This document shows positions 1 to 7,775 of a stretch of 43,206 nt of DNA, one piece after another. Each line of letters opens with the position of its first letter. Within the stretch, counting starts at the first letter, position 1. A model generated the notes under the pieces. That model searched no databases. It saw only the letters and a program-made list of their open reading frames with translations, and had not been told where the DNA came from. A program made the translations under genes and the position numbers. The stretch lies in NCBI GenBank assembly GCA_002722955.1, contig PBMZ01000039.1, positions 1 to 43,206 on the forward strand, in the 5' to 3' direction. The DNA comes from Planctomycetaceae bacterium. GTDB taxonomy: Bacteria; Planctomycetota; Planctomycetia; Planctomycetales; Planctomycetaceae.

Positions 1-207
1 GAAAAGCAGTGGTACCCCGCCGTGTTTCACGCGGCGTGGTTGCAGAAACTCACTCATTCCGATGCATCACTGCACGATGACCAGCAGGAAGCTCACCGTC
101 AGCTGCAGGCAGCCCACAACGGCCAGAGTCCCCCACTGCCGGCAGTCGTCAAAGAGATGCTGAAACTGCCGCGCAGTTCCGACCCGCCAGCAGAGGCAAA
201 CAACTGA
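1..207 (+). CDS. C-terminal end of an unidentified protein (partial)
   Basis: The frame is open from the first base to a TGA at 205-207, so the gene starts upstream of the window. The visible 68 residues are hydrophilic and rich in Gln, His and Ala, with a Pro-rich tail (SPPLP, later DPPAEANN). I see no signal, membrane segment or known motif. A GTG at 22 could be an internal start, but nothing favours it. I do not recognise the family. Downstream, 208-339 holds no gene I can support, and the next gene converges on this one. Confidence 0.45.
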   Translation, partial: EKQWYPAVFHAAWLQKLTHSDASLHDDQQEAHRQLQAAHNGQSPPLPAVVKEMLKLPRSSDPPAEANN

Positions 208-339
208 AACCGGCATTTCGGCCAGGGAACCGCCAAGTTTTCTGGCGAATCTTTCCCCCCATGTACGGGAAACCGCTACTGTCAGGAATTCTGAGACGGC
301 GCATTGTAACGATTAAAGGGTTTTTGTCGCTCGGGGCTG

Positions 340-2088
340 TCAATTGCCGCTGCTTCCTGGCAGGTTTTCGCGAAGCTCAAGAGCATTCACCTGCTGACGC
401 AATATCGAGACGAGCTGAAGAATGTCATTTTGGCTCCATGTTGTCCGCTCAGGGTGGTCATACGGGCCGGGGTATTTCAGCAATTGCTCGAACGAACCGA
501 CGGCCACTTGCATGTCGTCGAGGAGGCCAGTGGGCATTTCTGAAACTCCGTTGACCTTAGCTAGTCTTTCCTTCAAACGTGCCTTCGTCAGCGATAATTC
601 CGCGATGTAGGCAAAGTGTTTGGGGCGAGGCACGATCTCGGCCATGTCTTCCTCAAACAAAATCTGCTCGTCAATCGTGCTGATAGCAGCGCTCACTTCG
701 TCTGCATTTACATCGGGCGTCTTCTCATCGAGCCCAAGAATCACGTTTTGTGCGGATTCGAGTGGCGCGGTTTCAGTGCCTTCGACTTGCACTAAATACC
801 AGGTGACGATGACTAAGCTGAGCGGAGGAATGAAATACAAAAGCTGCTTACTGAGTGCTCTGACAACCGACGCCGAATTTGATCGATCCCACCAAGAAAG
901 TGTTTCGGTAGCGACCTCGGCCGTCCCCTTTTGCAGTCCGAGATTCAATCGGTTCTCTTGATGGCGCACCTTCCAGATGAAGCCGTCGTAGTAATAATGG
1001 AGAAACGTTGAGGTAAAACAAGCGGCAAGCAAGCAGCCGAGTAACCAGTCAGCGCCGCCCGCGAACACATTACTCCAAGCACCAATAATCCACTCGCCAG
1101 CCATCTCTGACAAACTAAACCCATACAACAGGCAAACGATCGTATATGCCGCCGCGATGGCCGCACCGCCACGGCTAAACAGTCGAGTGAATAGGCCACT
1201 TCGCGCGCGGTCTTGGCCGCTCGCTAGGCCTCGATTGTATTTCCAAACGATGGCTAAGTACTGCGTAACGTGTACCATACCGAGCGTCGCAAACCCCAAC
1301 GCGAAGGTCCAACCGGGCAAGATGCCTTGAATCAGTGAATTTGGCGTGTACGTCAAATACATGATCCCAAATGTAATCAGCATCAGCCAAATCTTCGCGC
1401 GGCTGACAAAATGGCCTTGGCGAGAACACCAATTCAAATACAACAAGTAAGCAAAGGTGGCGACGAGCGCGACGATGAGTGCCGCGGTCTTGAGAAACGT
1501 ATAAATGCCACCTGCAAACAACAAATAGAGCGGCAGCCCATGAGTGACTTTCAGTTTGTAAAGCACATCGGGAAACCAGCCGCCGGCGGCAATCATGATG
1601 AACACGAACCAAGTCGCACAAACCGTTAAGTCCATGCGTCCTGCAAGCTTCCGCGGAGCGGCATTGTGGCGGTCATAGATTCTCATGAACCCATAATGTT
1701 GCATCAAGAAATGCCAGGGGTCCCATAGCGTAAGTATGATCGACAGAAAGAACACGTTCTCGACGGGCTGTCCTTTGGAAATGACATGACCCACCAATGC
1801 CATGAACGCACAGAACGGTATCACGGGACCAAGAATGAGGCTCCAGCGAAATCGCTTCAGCAATTCGCGATCCCCATAAATCCGAATGAAAGTTGGCAAA
1901 TGGTGTCCCACGTTAAAAACGATGAAGATCGCCAATAACGCCCGCGCCCCCAACGTTTGAAAAGTGATGATGGCCCAGATCAGCGCAAAGATCGGCGCTG
2001 CGATGATGAACATCGCGTCCGCATTTTGGCCAACAATCCAATTCTGTTCAGGGCGCTGCTCAGATGCAGACGCGGTGACCGAAGCCAT
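340..2088 (-). CDS. Multipass membrane protein with clustered histidines
   Basis: The protein has about 582 residues. Roughly 9-10 hydrophobic segments fill residues 25-450, and a soluble charged C-terminal part of about 130 residues follows. I chose the ATG at 2088 because it has a GGAG ten bases upstream; an in-frame start further out (2121) lacks one. The sequence holds several histidine clusters at or near membrane segments: GHHLPTF, WHFLMQHYGFMRIYDRHN and FLHYYYDGFIW. Such spacing recalls the His boxes of membrane di-iron or heme proteins, but no standard fatty-acid desaturase pattern is present, so this is only an inference. The C-terminal part is helical and charged and may be cytoplasmic. 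It is a single-gene unit, divergent from the DUF3592 gene. I do not recognise a named function. Confidence 0.75.
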   Translation of the reverse strand: MASVTASASEQRPEQNWIVGQNADAMFIIAAPIFALIWAIITFQTLGARALLAIFIVFNVGHHLPTFIRIYGDRELLKRFRWSLILGPVIPFCAFMALVGHVISKGQPVENVFFLSIILTLWDPWHFLMQHYGFMRIYDRHNAAPRKLAGRMDLTVCATWFVFIMIAAGGWFPDVLYKLKVTHGLPLYLLFAGGIYTFLKTAALIVALVATFAYLLYLNWCSRQGHFVSRAKIWLMLITFGIMYLTYTPNSLIQGILPGWTFALGFATLGMVHVTQYLAIVWKYNRGLASGQDRARSGLFTRLFSRGGAAIAAAYTIVCLLYGFSLSEMAGEWIIGAWSNVFAGGADWLLGCLLAACFTSTFLHYYYDGFIWKVRHQENRLNLGLQKGTAEVATETLSWWDRSNSASVVRALSKQLLYFIPPLSLVIVTWYLVQVEGTETAPLESAQNVILGLDEKTPDVNADEVSAAISTIDEQILFEEDMAEIVPRPKHFAYIAELSLTKARLKERLAKVNGVSEMPTGLLDDMQVAVGSFEQLLKYPGPYDHPERTTWSQNDILQLVSILRQQVNALELRENLPGSSGN

Positions 2089-2253
2089 ACAGTCCAATCT
2101 CCGAGTTGCTCGGCAAGTCAATCACGATTTCAATCGATTCTACAGCGGTGTTTCCATGACTGGTAGTGCGAAGTTGCATCATCGCATCGACAGGTGCTAC
2201 GGTTAAGTGAAGTTTTGCCAGCTAGAAGCACTACGAAGAAATCACAATTTGAT

Positions 2254-2655
2254 ATGGGTTATTACTTCCTCATTCTTGGATCAGCGATTTCTCTCTTCGC
2301 TCTGTGGTCCGCCTATCGTTCGCTTCGCCTAGTCATCGTCTCGCAAAAGGCCAACGGAGTCATCGTCGGATTCGACGAACGATTGCGGCACGTTGGCGAT
2401 AAAAAGTACGTCTACTATCATCCCACGATCGAATTCGAGACCTTGGACGGCAATCCGTTTCAATTTACATACGGTGGCGGATCCAAGACCAAACGGCTCG
2501 CCGAAGGTGACCCGATCGAGGTTCTCTATGCCCCTGGCAATCCCTCGCAAGCCATAGTCAATTCGTTCATGGGTGTCTGGGTAGGTCCACTTGGCGCAAT
2601 GATTCTTGGCGGCGGCTGTGTGTTTGCGGGGATTCAAACAATCTGGGGCGAGTGA
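2254..2655 (+). CDS. DUF3592 domain protein
   Basis: This is a 133-residue protein with one hydrophobic segment at the N-terminus (GYYFLILGSAISLFALWSAY), a central soluble beta-rich part, and a second hydrophobic segment at the C-terminus (VGPLGAMILGGGCVFAG). The middle contains the pattern typical of DUF3592: YHPTIEFET, then VLYAPGNPSQAIV. The family is of unknown function and is usually anchored at both ends with the domain outside the cytoplasm. I placed the start at the ATG at 2254, just before the first membrane segment; an ATG-less extension to 2194 adds only a basic leader. No strong ribosome binding site is visible. It is divergent from the upstream membrane protein and 83 bp from the next gene. 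Confidence 0.7.
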   Translation: MGYYFLILGSAISLFALWSAYRSLRLVIVSQKANGVIVGFDERLRHVGDKKYVYYHPTIEFETLDGNPFQFTYGGGSKTKRLAEGDPIEVLYAPGNPSQAIVNSFMGVWVGPLGAMILGGGCVFAGIQTIWGE

Positions 2656-2738
2656 AACGCCTTCCAACTTGCCCAGGCATTCGGCATTCCGCAATCGCGT
2701 TGTTTGAGTGTGCGCGGCGGGTCGTCTAAAATACTCTC

Positions 2739-3155
2739 ATGAGTGACGAAGTTTGGTACAAAGATGGTCTGCAGTTTACTTGCACCCAATGCGGCAATTG
2801 TTGCACGGGGGCGCCGGGTGTCGTTTGGGTTGACGAAGCGGAAATCGAAGCCATCGCCGAGTTCTTAGGCAAGTCCATTGGCGAGGTTCAGTTGCATCAT
2901 TGCCGGCTGACTCGAGGACGCACGACGCTGGCTGAGTATGCGAATGGAGATTGCATCTTCTTCGATACCGAATCTCGCCGATGTAAAATCTATCCAGCTC
3001 GCCCAAAGCAATGCCGCACTTGGCCGTTCTGGAATTCTAATCTCGAGTCCCCACGAAACTGGGCCGATATCCAAACCGATTGCCCAGGAGCCGGAAAAGG
3101 TGACTTCTTCAGCCTTGAGGAAATCCGGGAACGAGCCAATCTGATCGATCTTTAG
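2739..3155 (+). CDS. YkgJ-family cysteine cluster protein
   Basis: The 138-residue protein opens with CTQCGNCC at about residues 15-22, the CxxCxxCC signature of the YkgJ family (putative zinc or iron-sulfur binding). Further cysteines follow in the family order: HHC, GDCIFF, RRCKIYPARPKQCRTWPFW and TDCPG. The KIYPxRPxQCRxWPF block is highly typical. The family is small, cytoplasmic and without an assigned reaction, although some members act near metal or redox enzymes. The ATG at 2739 is used because the signature begins soon after it. It lies 9 bp before the SGNH-like gene on the same strand, so the two probably share a transcript. Confidence 0.88.
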   Translation: MSDEVWYKDGLQFTCTQCGNCCTGAPGVVWVDEAEIEAIAEFLGKSIGEVQLHHCRLTRGRTTLAEYANGDCIFFDTESRRCKIYPARPKQCRTWPFWNSNLESPRNWADIQTDCPGAGKGDFFSLEEIRERANLIDL

Positions 3156-3164
3156 AGACTCACC

Positions 3165-4223
3165 TTGTCCAATTCTCCGCCCAACAAAAAAGCTAAGAAT
3201 GCCGTTTTTGCCGTGCTGGCATTACTGCTTGGAAGCGTCATCGCATTCGGGATTTGGACATCGATCAAACCTGCCAACAATTCGATTGAACGTGGCAAGG
3301 AATTGAATCAGCGAGCCTGGGATGTCACCTATGAAGAACGCGGCTTGCCCATTCCGGAAACGGGACCTCGAGACGGATACTGGGGCGAACGCATCGAAAA
3401 GAAGGCTCCGCATCCCGCTGTAAAGTGGACTGAGCCGACTGTGCAGTTGGCGGGAATCTTGAGTATCGACCAAAACGGTGTGCAGCGGTATTTGCCCGAT
3501 GGAAAACCCGATTCTGAAGTCTTGGTCGTTGGCGGCAGCGTTGCGTTCGGAACTTACGCTTCGGGCCACGACACAACTTACTTCTGTCAACTCGGAGAGC
3601 TGTTAAGCAAGCAGGGACATCGTTGTCAGGTGTCCGTCTTTGCGGCAGGGGCCTGGAAGTCGATTCAAGACTTTACCGGTGTTCGATACTACACACTACA
3701 ACATTCGAAACCGAACGTCGTTGTGTATCTGAATGGGTTGAACGATTTGACGAACGGCTCGAACGCACAAACGTTGTTCGGTGAGCCAACTCGAACCAAG
3801 GATGGCTCGCAGTGGACTTACCTCTATCACGAGCATGATTATCGGGAGCGGGTGGATCTGTACTTGAAGAATATGTCGGATGCCGCCGACTTCTCAAAGT
3901 CACAAAATCAAAAGATGCTCGTCGTTTTGCAGCCTGCGCTTTTCGAGCGGTCACAACTGACCGACGTTGAAAAGGAATTGCTAGAGGGTTCGTTGTTACC
4001 GCACAAATCCGTCGACGACTTGTTGCAAAGCTACGACGCCATGCGACAAGGATTGCAGAAGCTCGCCAAGGAAACGCACGTGCACTTCCTTGACGCGTCA
4101 CGCATCTTCGAAATGGAAACGGCTACGACCTTCACCGACATCTGGCATTTTTCAGATGTCGGCCATCGGATTTTGGCTGAGACGATGTTGCCCGCGATCG
4201 ACCAGATCTTGGACAACAAATGA
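3165..4223 (+). CDS. SGNH/GDSL-hydrolase-like membrane-anchored protein
   Basis: The protein has 352 residues. An N-terminal membrane anchor or uncleaved signal sits at residues 12-32 (NAVFAVLALLLGSVIAFGIW). The SGNH blocks are visible: block I VVGGSVAFGTYASG (Ser after GG, about residue 127), block III VYLNGLNDLTNGS (the GxND part), and block V DIWHFSDVGHRILAE near the C-terminus, with the Asp-x-x-His pair. The family includes esterases and O-acetyl-polysaccharide-modifying enzymes, and the substrate here is unknown. The start must be the TTG at 3165 or later, because an in-frame stop (the TAG that ends the previous gene) lies 12 bases upstream and no in-frame ATG precedes the hydrophobic segment. 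Its start lies 9 bp after the YkgJ gene. Confidence 0.75.
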   Translation: MSNSPPNKKAKNAVFAVLALLLGSVIAFGIWTSIKPANNSIERGKELNQRAWDVTYEERGLPIPETGPRDGYWGERIEKKAPHPAVKWTEPTVQLAGILSIDQNGVQRYLPDGKPDSEVLVVGGSVAFGTYASGHDTTYFCQLGELLSKQGHRCQVSVFAAGAWKSIQDFTGVRYYTLQHSKPNVVVYLNGLNDLTNGSNAQTLFGEPTRTKDGSQWTYLYHEHDYRERVDLYLKNMSDAADFSKSQNQKMLVVLQPALFERSQLTDVEKELLEGSLLPHKSVDDLLQSYDAMRQGLQKLAKETHVHFLDASRIFEMETATTFTDIWHFSDVGHRILAETMLPAIDQILDNK

Positions 4224-4297
4224 GATCTCGCGAATCTGCGAACGAAACGTTCCACAGTTCAAAAACTGACACATCGGGATCGTAGCCAGAGTCTTGC

Positions 4298-4586
4298 TCA
4301 ATTGGCGTCAAAATCGTGGCAGCAGTCATTGCATAAGAGGGAGCCATCGGTCGTTGGCAGCAGTGCGCCAACCGAGCCACAGTTTGCACACGTACCAACG
4401 TTGCTGTCCATCATCGCCTGCAACTCTTCGAGACTTTGCCGAATGGTGGGCAATTCTTGCTCGACCTTTTGCGCACAGTCCTGGCACAAGGCACCGTCCT
4501 GTGTTGGGATGAGTTGCGCAGTGTTACCACAACCGGCCACAACCGGCACAAGTTTCCCGCGGCGGAACTCCGGTGAATTCGTTCAT
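4298..4586 (-). pseudogene. Small double zinc-ribbon protein, frameshifted by a 10-bp tandem duplication
   Basis: Reading from the ATG at 4586 gives MNEFTGVPPRETCAGCG and then a stop. Reading from a GTG at 4549 gives an 83-residue frame that lacks the first CxxC. Both are explained by two adjacent copies of CCACAACCGG (plus strand, 4527-4536 and 4537-4546). Removing one copy gives one continuous frame of 279 bases (92 residues plus stop). In that frame the protein has two matching ribbons: CAGCGNTAQLIPTQDGALCQDC, then a helical linker, then CANCGSVGALLPTTDGSLLCNDC (each with CxxC...CxxC). The internal repeat makes the reconstructed frame very likely to be ancestral. As it stands the gene yields either a 20-residue peptide or a GTG-started protein with only half of the first ribbon. 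Function unknown. Confidence 0.75.
4527..4546. repeat. Tandem duplication of a 10-bp unit
   Basis: CCACAACCGG occurs twice with no gap. It lies at the first CxxC of the small zinc-ribbon gene and shifts its frame. Slipped-strand copying could create or remove it. Confidence 0.95.
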
Positions 4587-4604
4587 GAGCCTGTCACTCA
4601 ATCT

Positions 4605-4793
4605 CTAAATTGTGATGAAATCAACGTTCGTTTCACGAGATTCCCGATAGCTTCCAGCAACATTGGCAGCAACCGCGGCAATCAACCCGTGAGATGGTTG
4701 AGCGATCACCTCGAGCGGCATGTTGTCTTCGAGAATCTCGGATACAAACGTCATTATTCGAATTTGTCCATTGTGGACAAGATATGAGATCAC
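4605..4793 (-). CDS. Possible small protein of about 62 residues, unrecognised
   Basis: A frame opens at a GTG at 4793 (an internal ATG lies at 4754) and ends 18 bp before the ATG of the zinc-ribbon gene on the same strand, an operon-like spacing. The product carries DNMPLEVIAQPSHGLIAAVAANVAG in its middle and is neither clearly membrane-bound nor clearly structured. There is no good ribosome binding site and no family I recognise. It is the only reasonable coding candidate in the interval 4587-4883, and it may be spurious. Confidence 0.25.
   Translation of the reverse strand: MISYLVHNGQIRIMTFVSEILEDNMPLEVIAQPSHGLIAAVAANVAGSYRESRETNVDFITI
4764..4780. repeat. 17-bp inverted repeat (TTGTCCA-TTG-TGGACAA)
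   Basis: Perfect 7-bp arms surround a 3-base centre. It lies between the MnmE-like gene and the zinc-ribbon gene, inside the doubtful small frame. The symmetry and size would suit a dimeric repressor site, but a chance palindrome cannot be excluded. Confidence 0.45.
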
Positions 4794-4883
4794 GACACAC
4801 CGGCAGGTGTAAGGCGAGCTCTTTTAAGGACTTCCGGCAGATTTCGGCTGTGGGGACACCCGATTGAGGGGTTTCCCTCCACT

Positions 4884-5972
4884 TCAAGTTAAACTCAGGA
4901 TCTGACGGATCGAGCGGTGAATTTCAGCTTTGCTCGAAGCGGTTTGTGCTCCCTCAAGGCAGCGAATATGGCGCGCAACAAGAGGAAGTGGTTGATCTTT
5001 CGACGGCAGTTCGGGAATAATTTTCGAGACGATCGCAGCAACAAGTTGGTTGATGCCAGTGCCGTTGACGGCGGAGACTCGAATCGCGTTTTGCGGCACG
5101 TGGTCTTTCCATTGATCCGGTAAGTCGTCCTTGTTTGCGACGACAAGCGATTCTGGATAACTGCTCAACAATAGATCGTCATCGGCTGTTGGAGATTCGG
5201 AGACGTCAAGGACTAAGACTTGGCAATCAGCGGCCGTCAATCGGTCGCGAGCTAGCTCGATCCCCGTGGCTTCTAGTTCCGCGGCGGAATCTCGGATTCC
5301 GGCCGTGTCTGAAAAACAGACGGGCCAACCATCAAGAGCGGTTTCTGCACTGACGACATCCCGCGTTGTACCGGGTTCATCAAATACGATGGCGCGTTCG
5401 AACCCGACCAGTTGATTAATCAGGCTCGACTTGCCGACGTTGGGCCGACCGGCCAACACAATCTGCCAGGGTTGGGTCAGGTGACGAGCAAACTTGACCC
5501 ATTTCAAAGTCTCAGCGATTTCAGCGTGCAACTTATCGGTATCTTCGACATCGAGCAACCGTTTTATCGCCGGCTCAAAAGTCGTCTTTTGCCGAATCAA
5601 GTAACCCGCTGTTCGGCGCGTTGTGGCTTTGGTAATGGCCTCGGCCATCTCGACTTCAAACGCTCCGCCCTGTTCTCCCAAAGCTTCTTGCCACGAGACA
5701 ATTTGGCAACCTGCCGACTCCAAATCGCTCAGAATCCGACTCACGGCTGCATCGCCACCGTGGCAGTGAATCTCGAGCCAATTCGTGTCAACGCGACAAA
5801 CAACGATGTCTTCGGTGTCCCAAGTTCCAAAACAAGTGCGATTGATCTCCTGCTCGCCAATCTTTCGACCATTCGCGGCCTTGAACAGACGAGCGTCGCA
5901 ATTGCCGTCAACGATTGCACAATCACCAATGAGCGCAATCGTCGCCACGGCACCTCGACCTGCTGGAGTCAA
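4884..5972 (-). CDS. MnmE/TrmE-like GTPase lacking the C-terminal catalytic end
   Basis: The N-terminus (TPAGRGAVATIALIG) matches the start of MnmE, the GTPase that works with MnmG to modify U34 of tRNA. The G domain is complete: G1 GRPNVGKS about residues 175-182, G2 DEPGTTRD about 198-205, G3 DTAG about 222-225, G4 NKDD about 280-283 and G5 SAVNG about 300. However, it has 362 residues against about 450 for MnmE. The helical region before the G domain is short, and the C-terminal helical part with the CxGK cysteine motif is absent: the protein ends EIHRSIRQILSLT. It is probably a divergent paralogue rather than the main MnmE. The start is the TTG at 5972, with GGAAAAG upstream; no in-frame ATG or GTG occurs before the upstream stop. 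Confidence 0.8.
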   Translation of the reverse strand: MTPAGRGAVATIALIGDCAIVDGNCDARLFKAANGRKIGEQEINRTCFGTWDTEDIVVCRVDTNWLEIHCHGGDAAVSRILSDLESAGCQIVSWQEALGEQGGAFEVEMAEAITKATTRRTAGYLIRQKTTFEPAIKRLLDVEDTDKLHAEIAETLKWVKFARHLTQPWQIVLAGRPNVGKSSLINQLVGFERAIVFDEPGTTRDVVSAETALDGWPVCFSDTAGIRDSAAELEATGIELARDRLTAADCQVLVLDVSESPTADDDLLLSSYPESLVVANKDDLPDQWKDHVPQNAIRVSAVNGTGINQLVAAIVSKIIPELPSKDQPLPLVARHIRCLEGAQTASSKAEIHRSIRQILSLT

Positions 5973-6164
5973 GACGCAGGCTTTTCCACTGGAGACAGGA
6001 TTTGTCGGTATCGTTGTTGGAATATCTGGTTGCCTTGTTGGATGAATAGATCGGGCTCTAAACTGTAATCAATAATTGCGCCATCCGCATTCGTTGAAGA
6101 TGCGTTCGCGTAGCAATTTCTATTCACCGGAACAGACTTCTATATCCCGCTTCGGAGAACGACA

Positions 6165-7490
6165 ATGAGTCCTTGGCGATCACGTATCTTCACCGTGTTG
6201 ATCCTCACCGCGAGCATCTTGACCATTACCGCCACCGCGAAAGCCGGCAACTGGCCACAGCTCCGAGGCCCCAACTTCAACGGCTCGACGGACGAGACAG
6301 ATTTGCCGACCGACTGGAGTCGAACTAAGAACATTAAGTGGATGGTCGATTTGCCCGGAGCTTCGGCGGCGACGCCCATCGTGTGGGACGATTATGTGTT
6401 TGTTTCCACGACTGATGACGAAACAGATTCCATTTGGACGATGGCAATCAAGAACGGAAAGATTGCGTGGCGTTACAAAGTTTCTGACGAAATCCGGCAA
6501 GATTCTCGCAGCAATTATGCCTCGCCCACACCGGTTACCGACGGGCAAACGGTGATCTTCTTCTTCGGCAATGGCGAAATGGTGGCTCACGGGACTCAGG
6601 GGCAAATTCTCTGGCGACGTAATATTCAAAAGTCGTATGGCCCGTTTGCGTTCTTGTGGACTTTCAGCAGTAGTCCGGTCTTGTACGACGGACAACTGTT
6701 CCTCCAAGTGCTCCAGCGAGATGTTCCTGTAAGCGGGCGTGGTCGGAGTGATGGCAAGAACGAATCGTACTTGCTGGCCATTGATCCCGAGACAGGCTCG
6801 ACGATTTGGCGTCATGTGCGCCCCAGTAATGCGAAAGCCGAATCTCTCGAATCGTTCGGAACACCGCTACCGTTCGAGCACAATGGCCGTAAAGAACTGG
6901 TGGTCGTTGGCGGCGATGACATTACCGGCCACGACGTTGAAAGCGGCAAAGAATTATGGCGCTGGGGAACGTGGAATCCCGATCGAATTACTCACTGGCG
7001 TTTGGTGCCGTCGCCCGTTGCCGGTGGCGGAGTCATTCTGGCTTGTGCCCCGAAACGTTCGCCCATCTTCGCGGTGAAGGCGGGGGGCAAGGGGCAGTTG
7101 AGCAACGATTCCATCAAATGGGATACTCAAGAATCTCGCGATCTGACCTCGGACGTGCCAACGCCAGCTTTTTACGATGGCGACTTCTTCGTCTTAAGCG
7201 ACATCAGAAAGCGTCTCGCGAGAGTTGATCCCAAGACGGGTGAGATCAAGTGGTCGATGCAAACACCTGGCCGGGTCAAATACGAAGCCTCGCCGCTAGT
7301 CGCTGACGGCAAGGTGTATTTGATCAACTTCGTCGGGACGGTCGTCGTTGTCGACGCCAAAGATGGCAAAATCATCAACGAGATTTCCATGGACGATCCA
7401 GCCGATGACGCTGTTCGCTCTAGCGTCGTAGCTGCGAACGGAGAACTCTATATCCGCGTTAATCGGAAGTTGTACTGCGTTCGCGAATAA
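6165..7490 (+). CDS. Secreted PQQ-binding-like beta-propeller protein
   Basis: The protein has 441 residues with a Sec signal peptide (positively charged MSPWRSR, then a hydrophobic core ending TATAKAG). The mature part begins NWPQLRGPNFNGST, the usual opening of planctomycete propeller proteins of the PQQ-like (BamB-type) fold. Repeated blade motifs are visible: GKIAWRYKV, GQILWRRNI, GSTIWRHVR, GKELWRWGT, GEIKWSMQT and GKIINEISM, roughly every 50-60 residues. These proteins usually form protein-binding scaffolds, and most lack a bound PQQ. The ATG at 6165 is preceded by GGAG eight bases upstream. It is the first plus-strand member of the secreted-protein cluster and is followed by hairpins that could end its transcript. 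Confidence 0.88.
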   Translation: MSPWRSRIFTVLILTASILTITATAKAGNWPQLRGPNFNGSTDETDLPTDWSRTKNIKWMVDLPGASAATPIVWDDYVFVSTTDDETDSIWTMAIKNGKIAWRYKVSDEIRQDSRSNYASPTPVTDGQTVIFFFGNGEMVAHGTQGQILWRRNIQKSYGPFAFLWTFSSSPVLYDGQLFLQVLQRDVPVSGRGRSDGKNESYLLAIDPETGSTIWRHVRPSNAKAESLESFGTPLPFEHNGRKELVVVGGDDITGHDVESGKELWRWGTWNPDRITHWRLVPSPVAGGGVILACAPKRSPIFAVKAGGKGQLSNDSIKWDTQESRDLTSDVPTPAFYDGDFFVLSDIRKRLARVDPKTGEIKWSMQTPGRVKYEASPLVADGKVYLINFVGTVVVVDAKDGKIINEISMDDPADDAVRSSVVAANGELYIRVNRKLYCVRE

Positions 7491-7530
7491 TCGCGAATGG
7501 ATGTGAATCGCCCGTCGTTTAACCCGTAGC

Positions 7531-7562
7531 CGTAGGCGAGAAGCAGCGCATTCTCGCCTACG
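7531..7562. terminator. 12-bp perfect hairpin after the propeller gene, possible terminator
   Basis: CGTAGGCGAGAA at 7531-7542 pairs perfectly with TTCTCGCCTACG at 7551-7562, leaving an 8-base loop. It begins 41 bases after the propeller stop codon. No T-run follows, so it may act as an RNA-stability hairpin or dispersed repeat rather than as a rho-independent terminator. Confidence 0.5.
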
Positions 7563-7581
7563 TACGAGTTGAACGACGTGC

Positions 7582-7615
7582 GACTTTGTTTTCCCCTTGA
7601 CTTTGTTTTCCCCTT
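7582..7615. repeat. Two tandem copies of a 17-bp unit
   Basis: GACTTTGTTTTCCCCTT occurs twice without a gap (7582-7598 and 7599-7615). It lies between two hairpins in the spacer and has no visible coding role. Confidence 0.9.
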
Positions 7616-7630
7616 GTAGAGCAGGGAATT

Positions 7631-7654
7631 GTTCTGCGATCGGAGTCGCAGAAC
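7631..7654. repeat. 9-bp perfect hairpin followed by a weak T-run
   Basis: GTTCTGCGA pairs with TCGCAGAAC around a 6-base loop (TCGGAG). The plus strand then reads AACTTTT. It could terminate plus-strand transcription before the DUF1501 gene. Confidence 0.5.
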
Positions 7655-7775
7655 AACTTTTCCGTGTCGTTTATGAAATCTCGATTTCCACATTGCCGTT
7701 GTGAATCCAAATGCCGATCCATAGAATAGTATTCATTGATGCGTCTCAAAAATCGAACTGGAATTGAGCCTGAAA

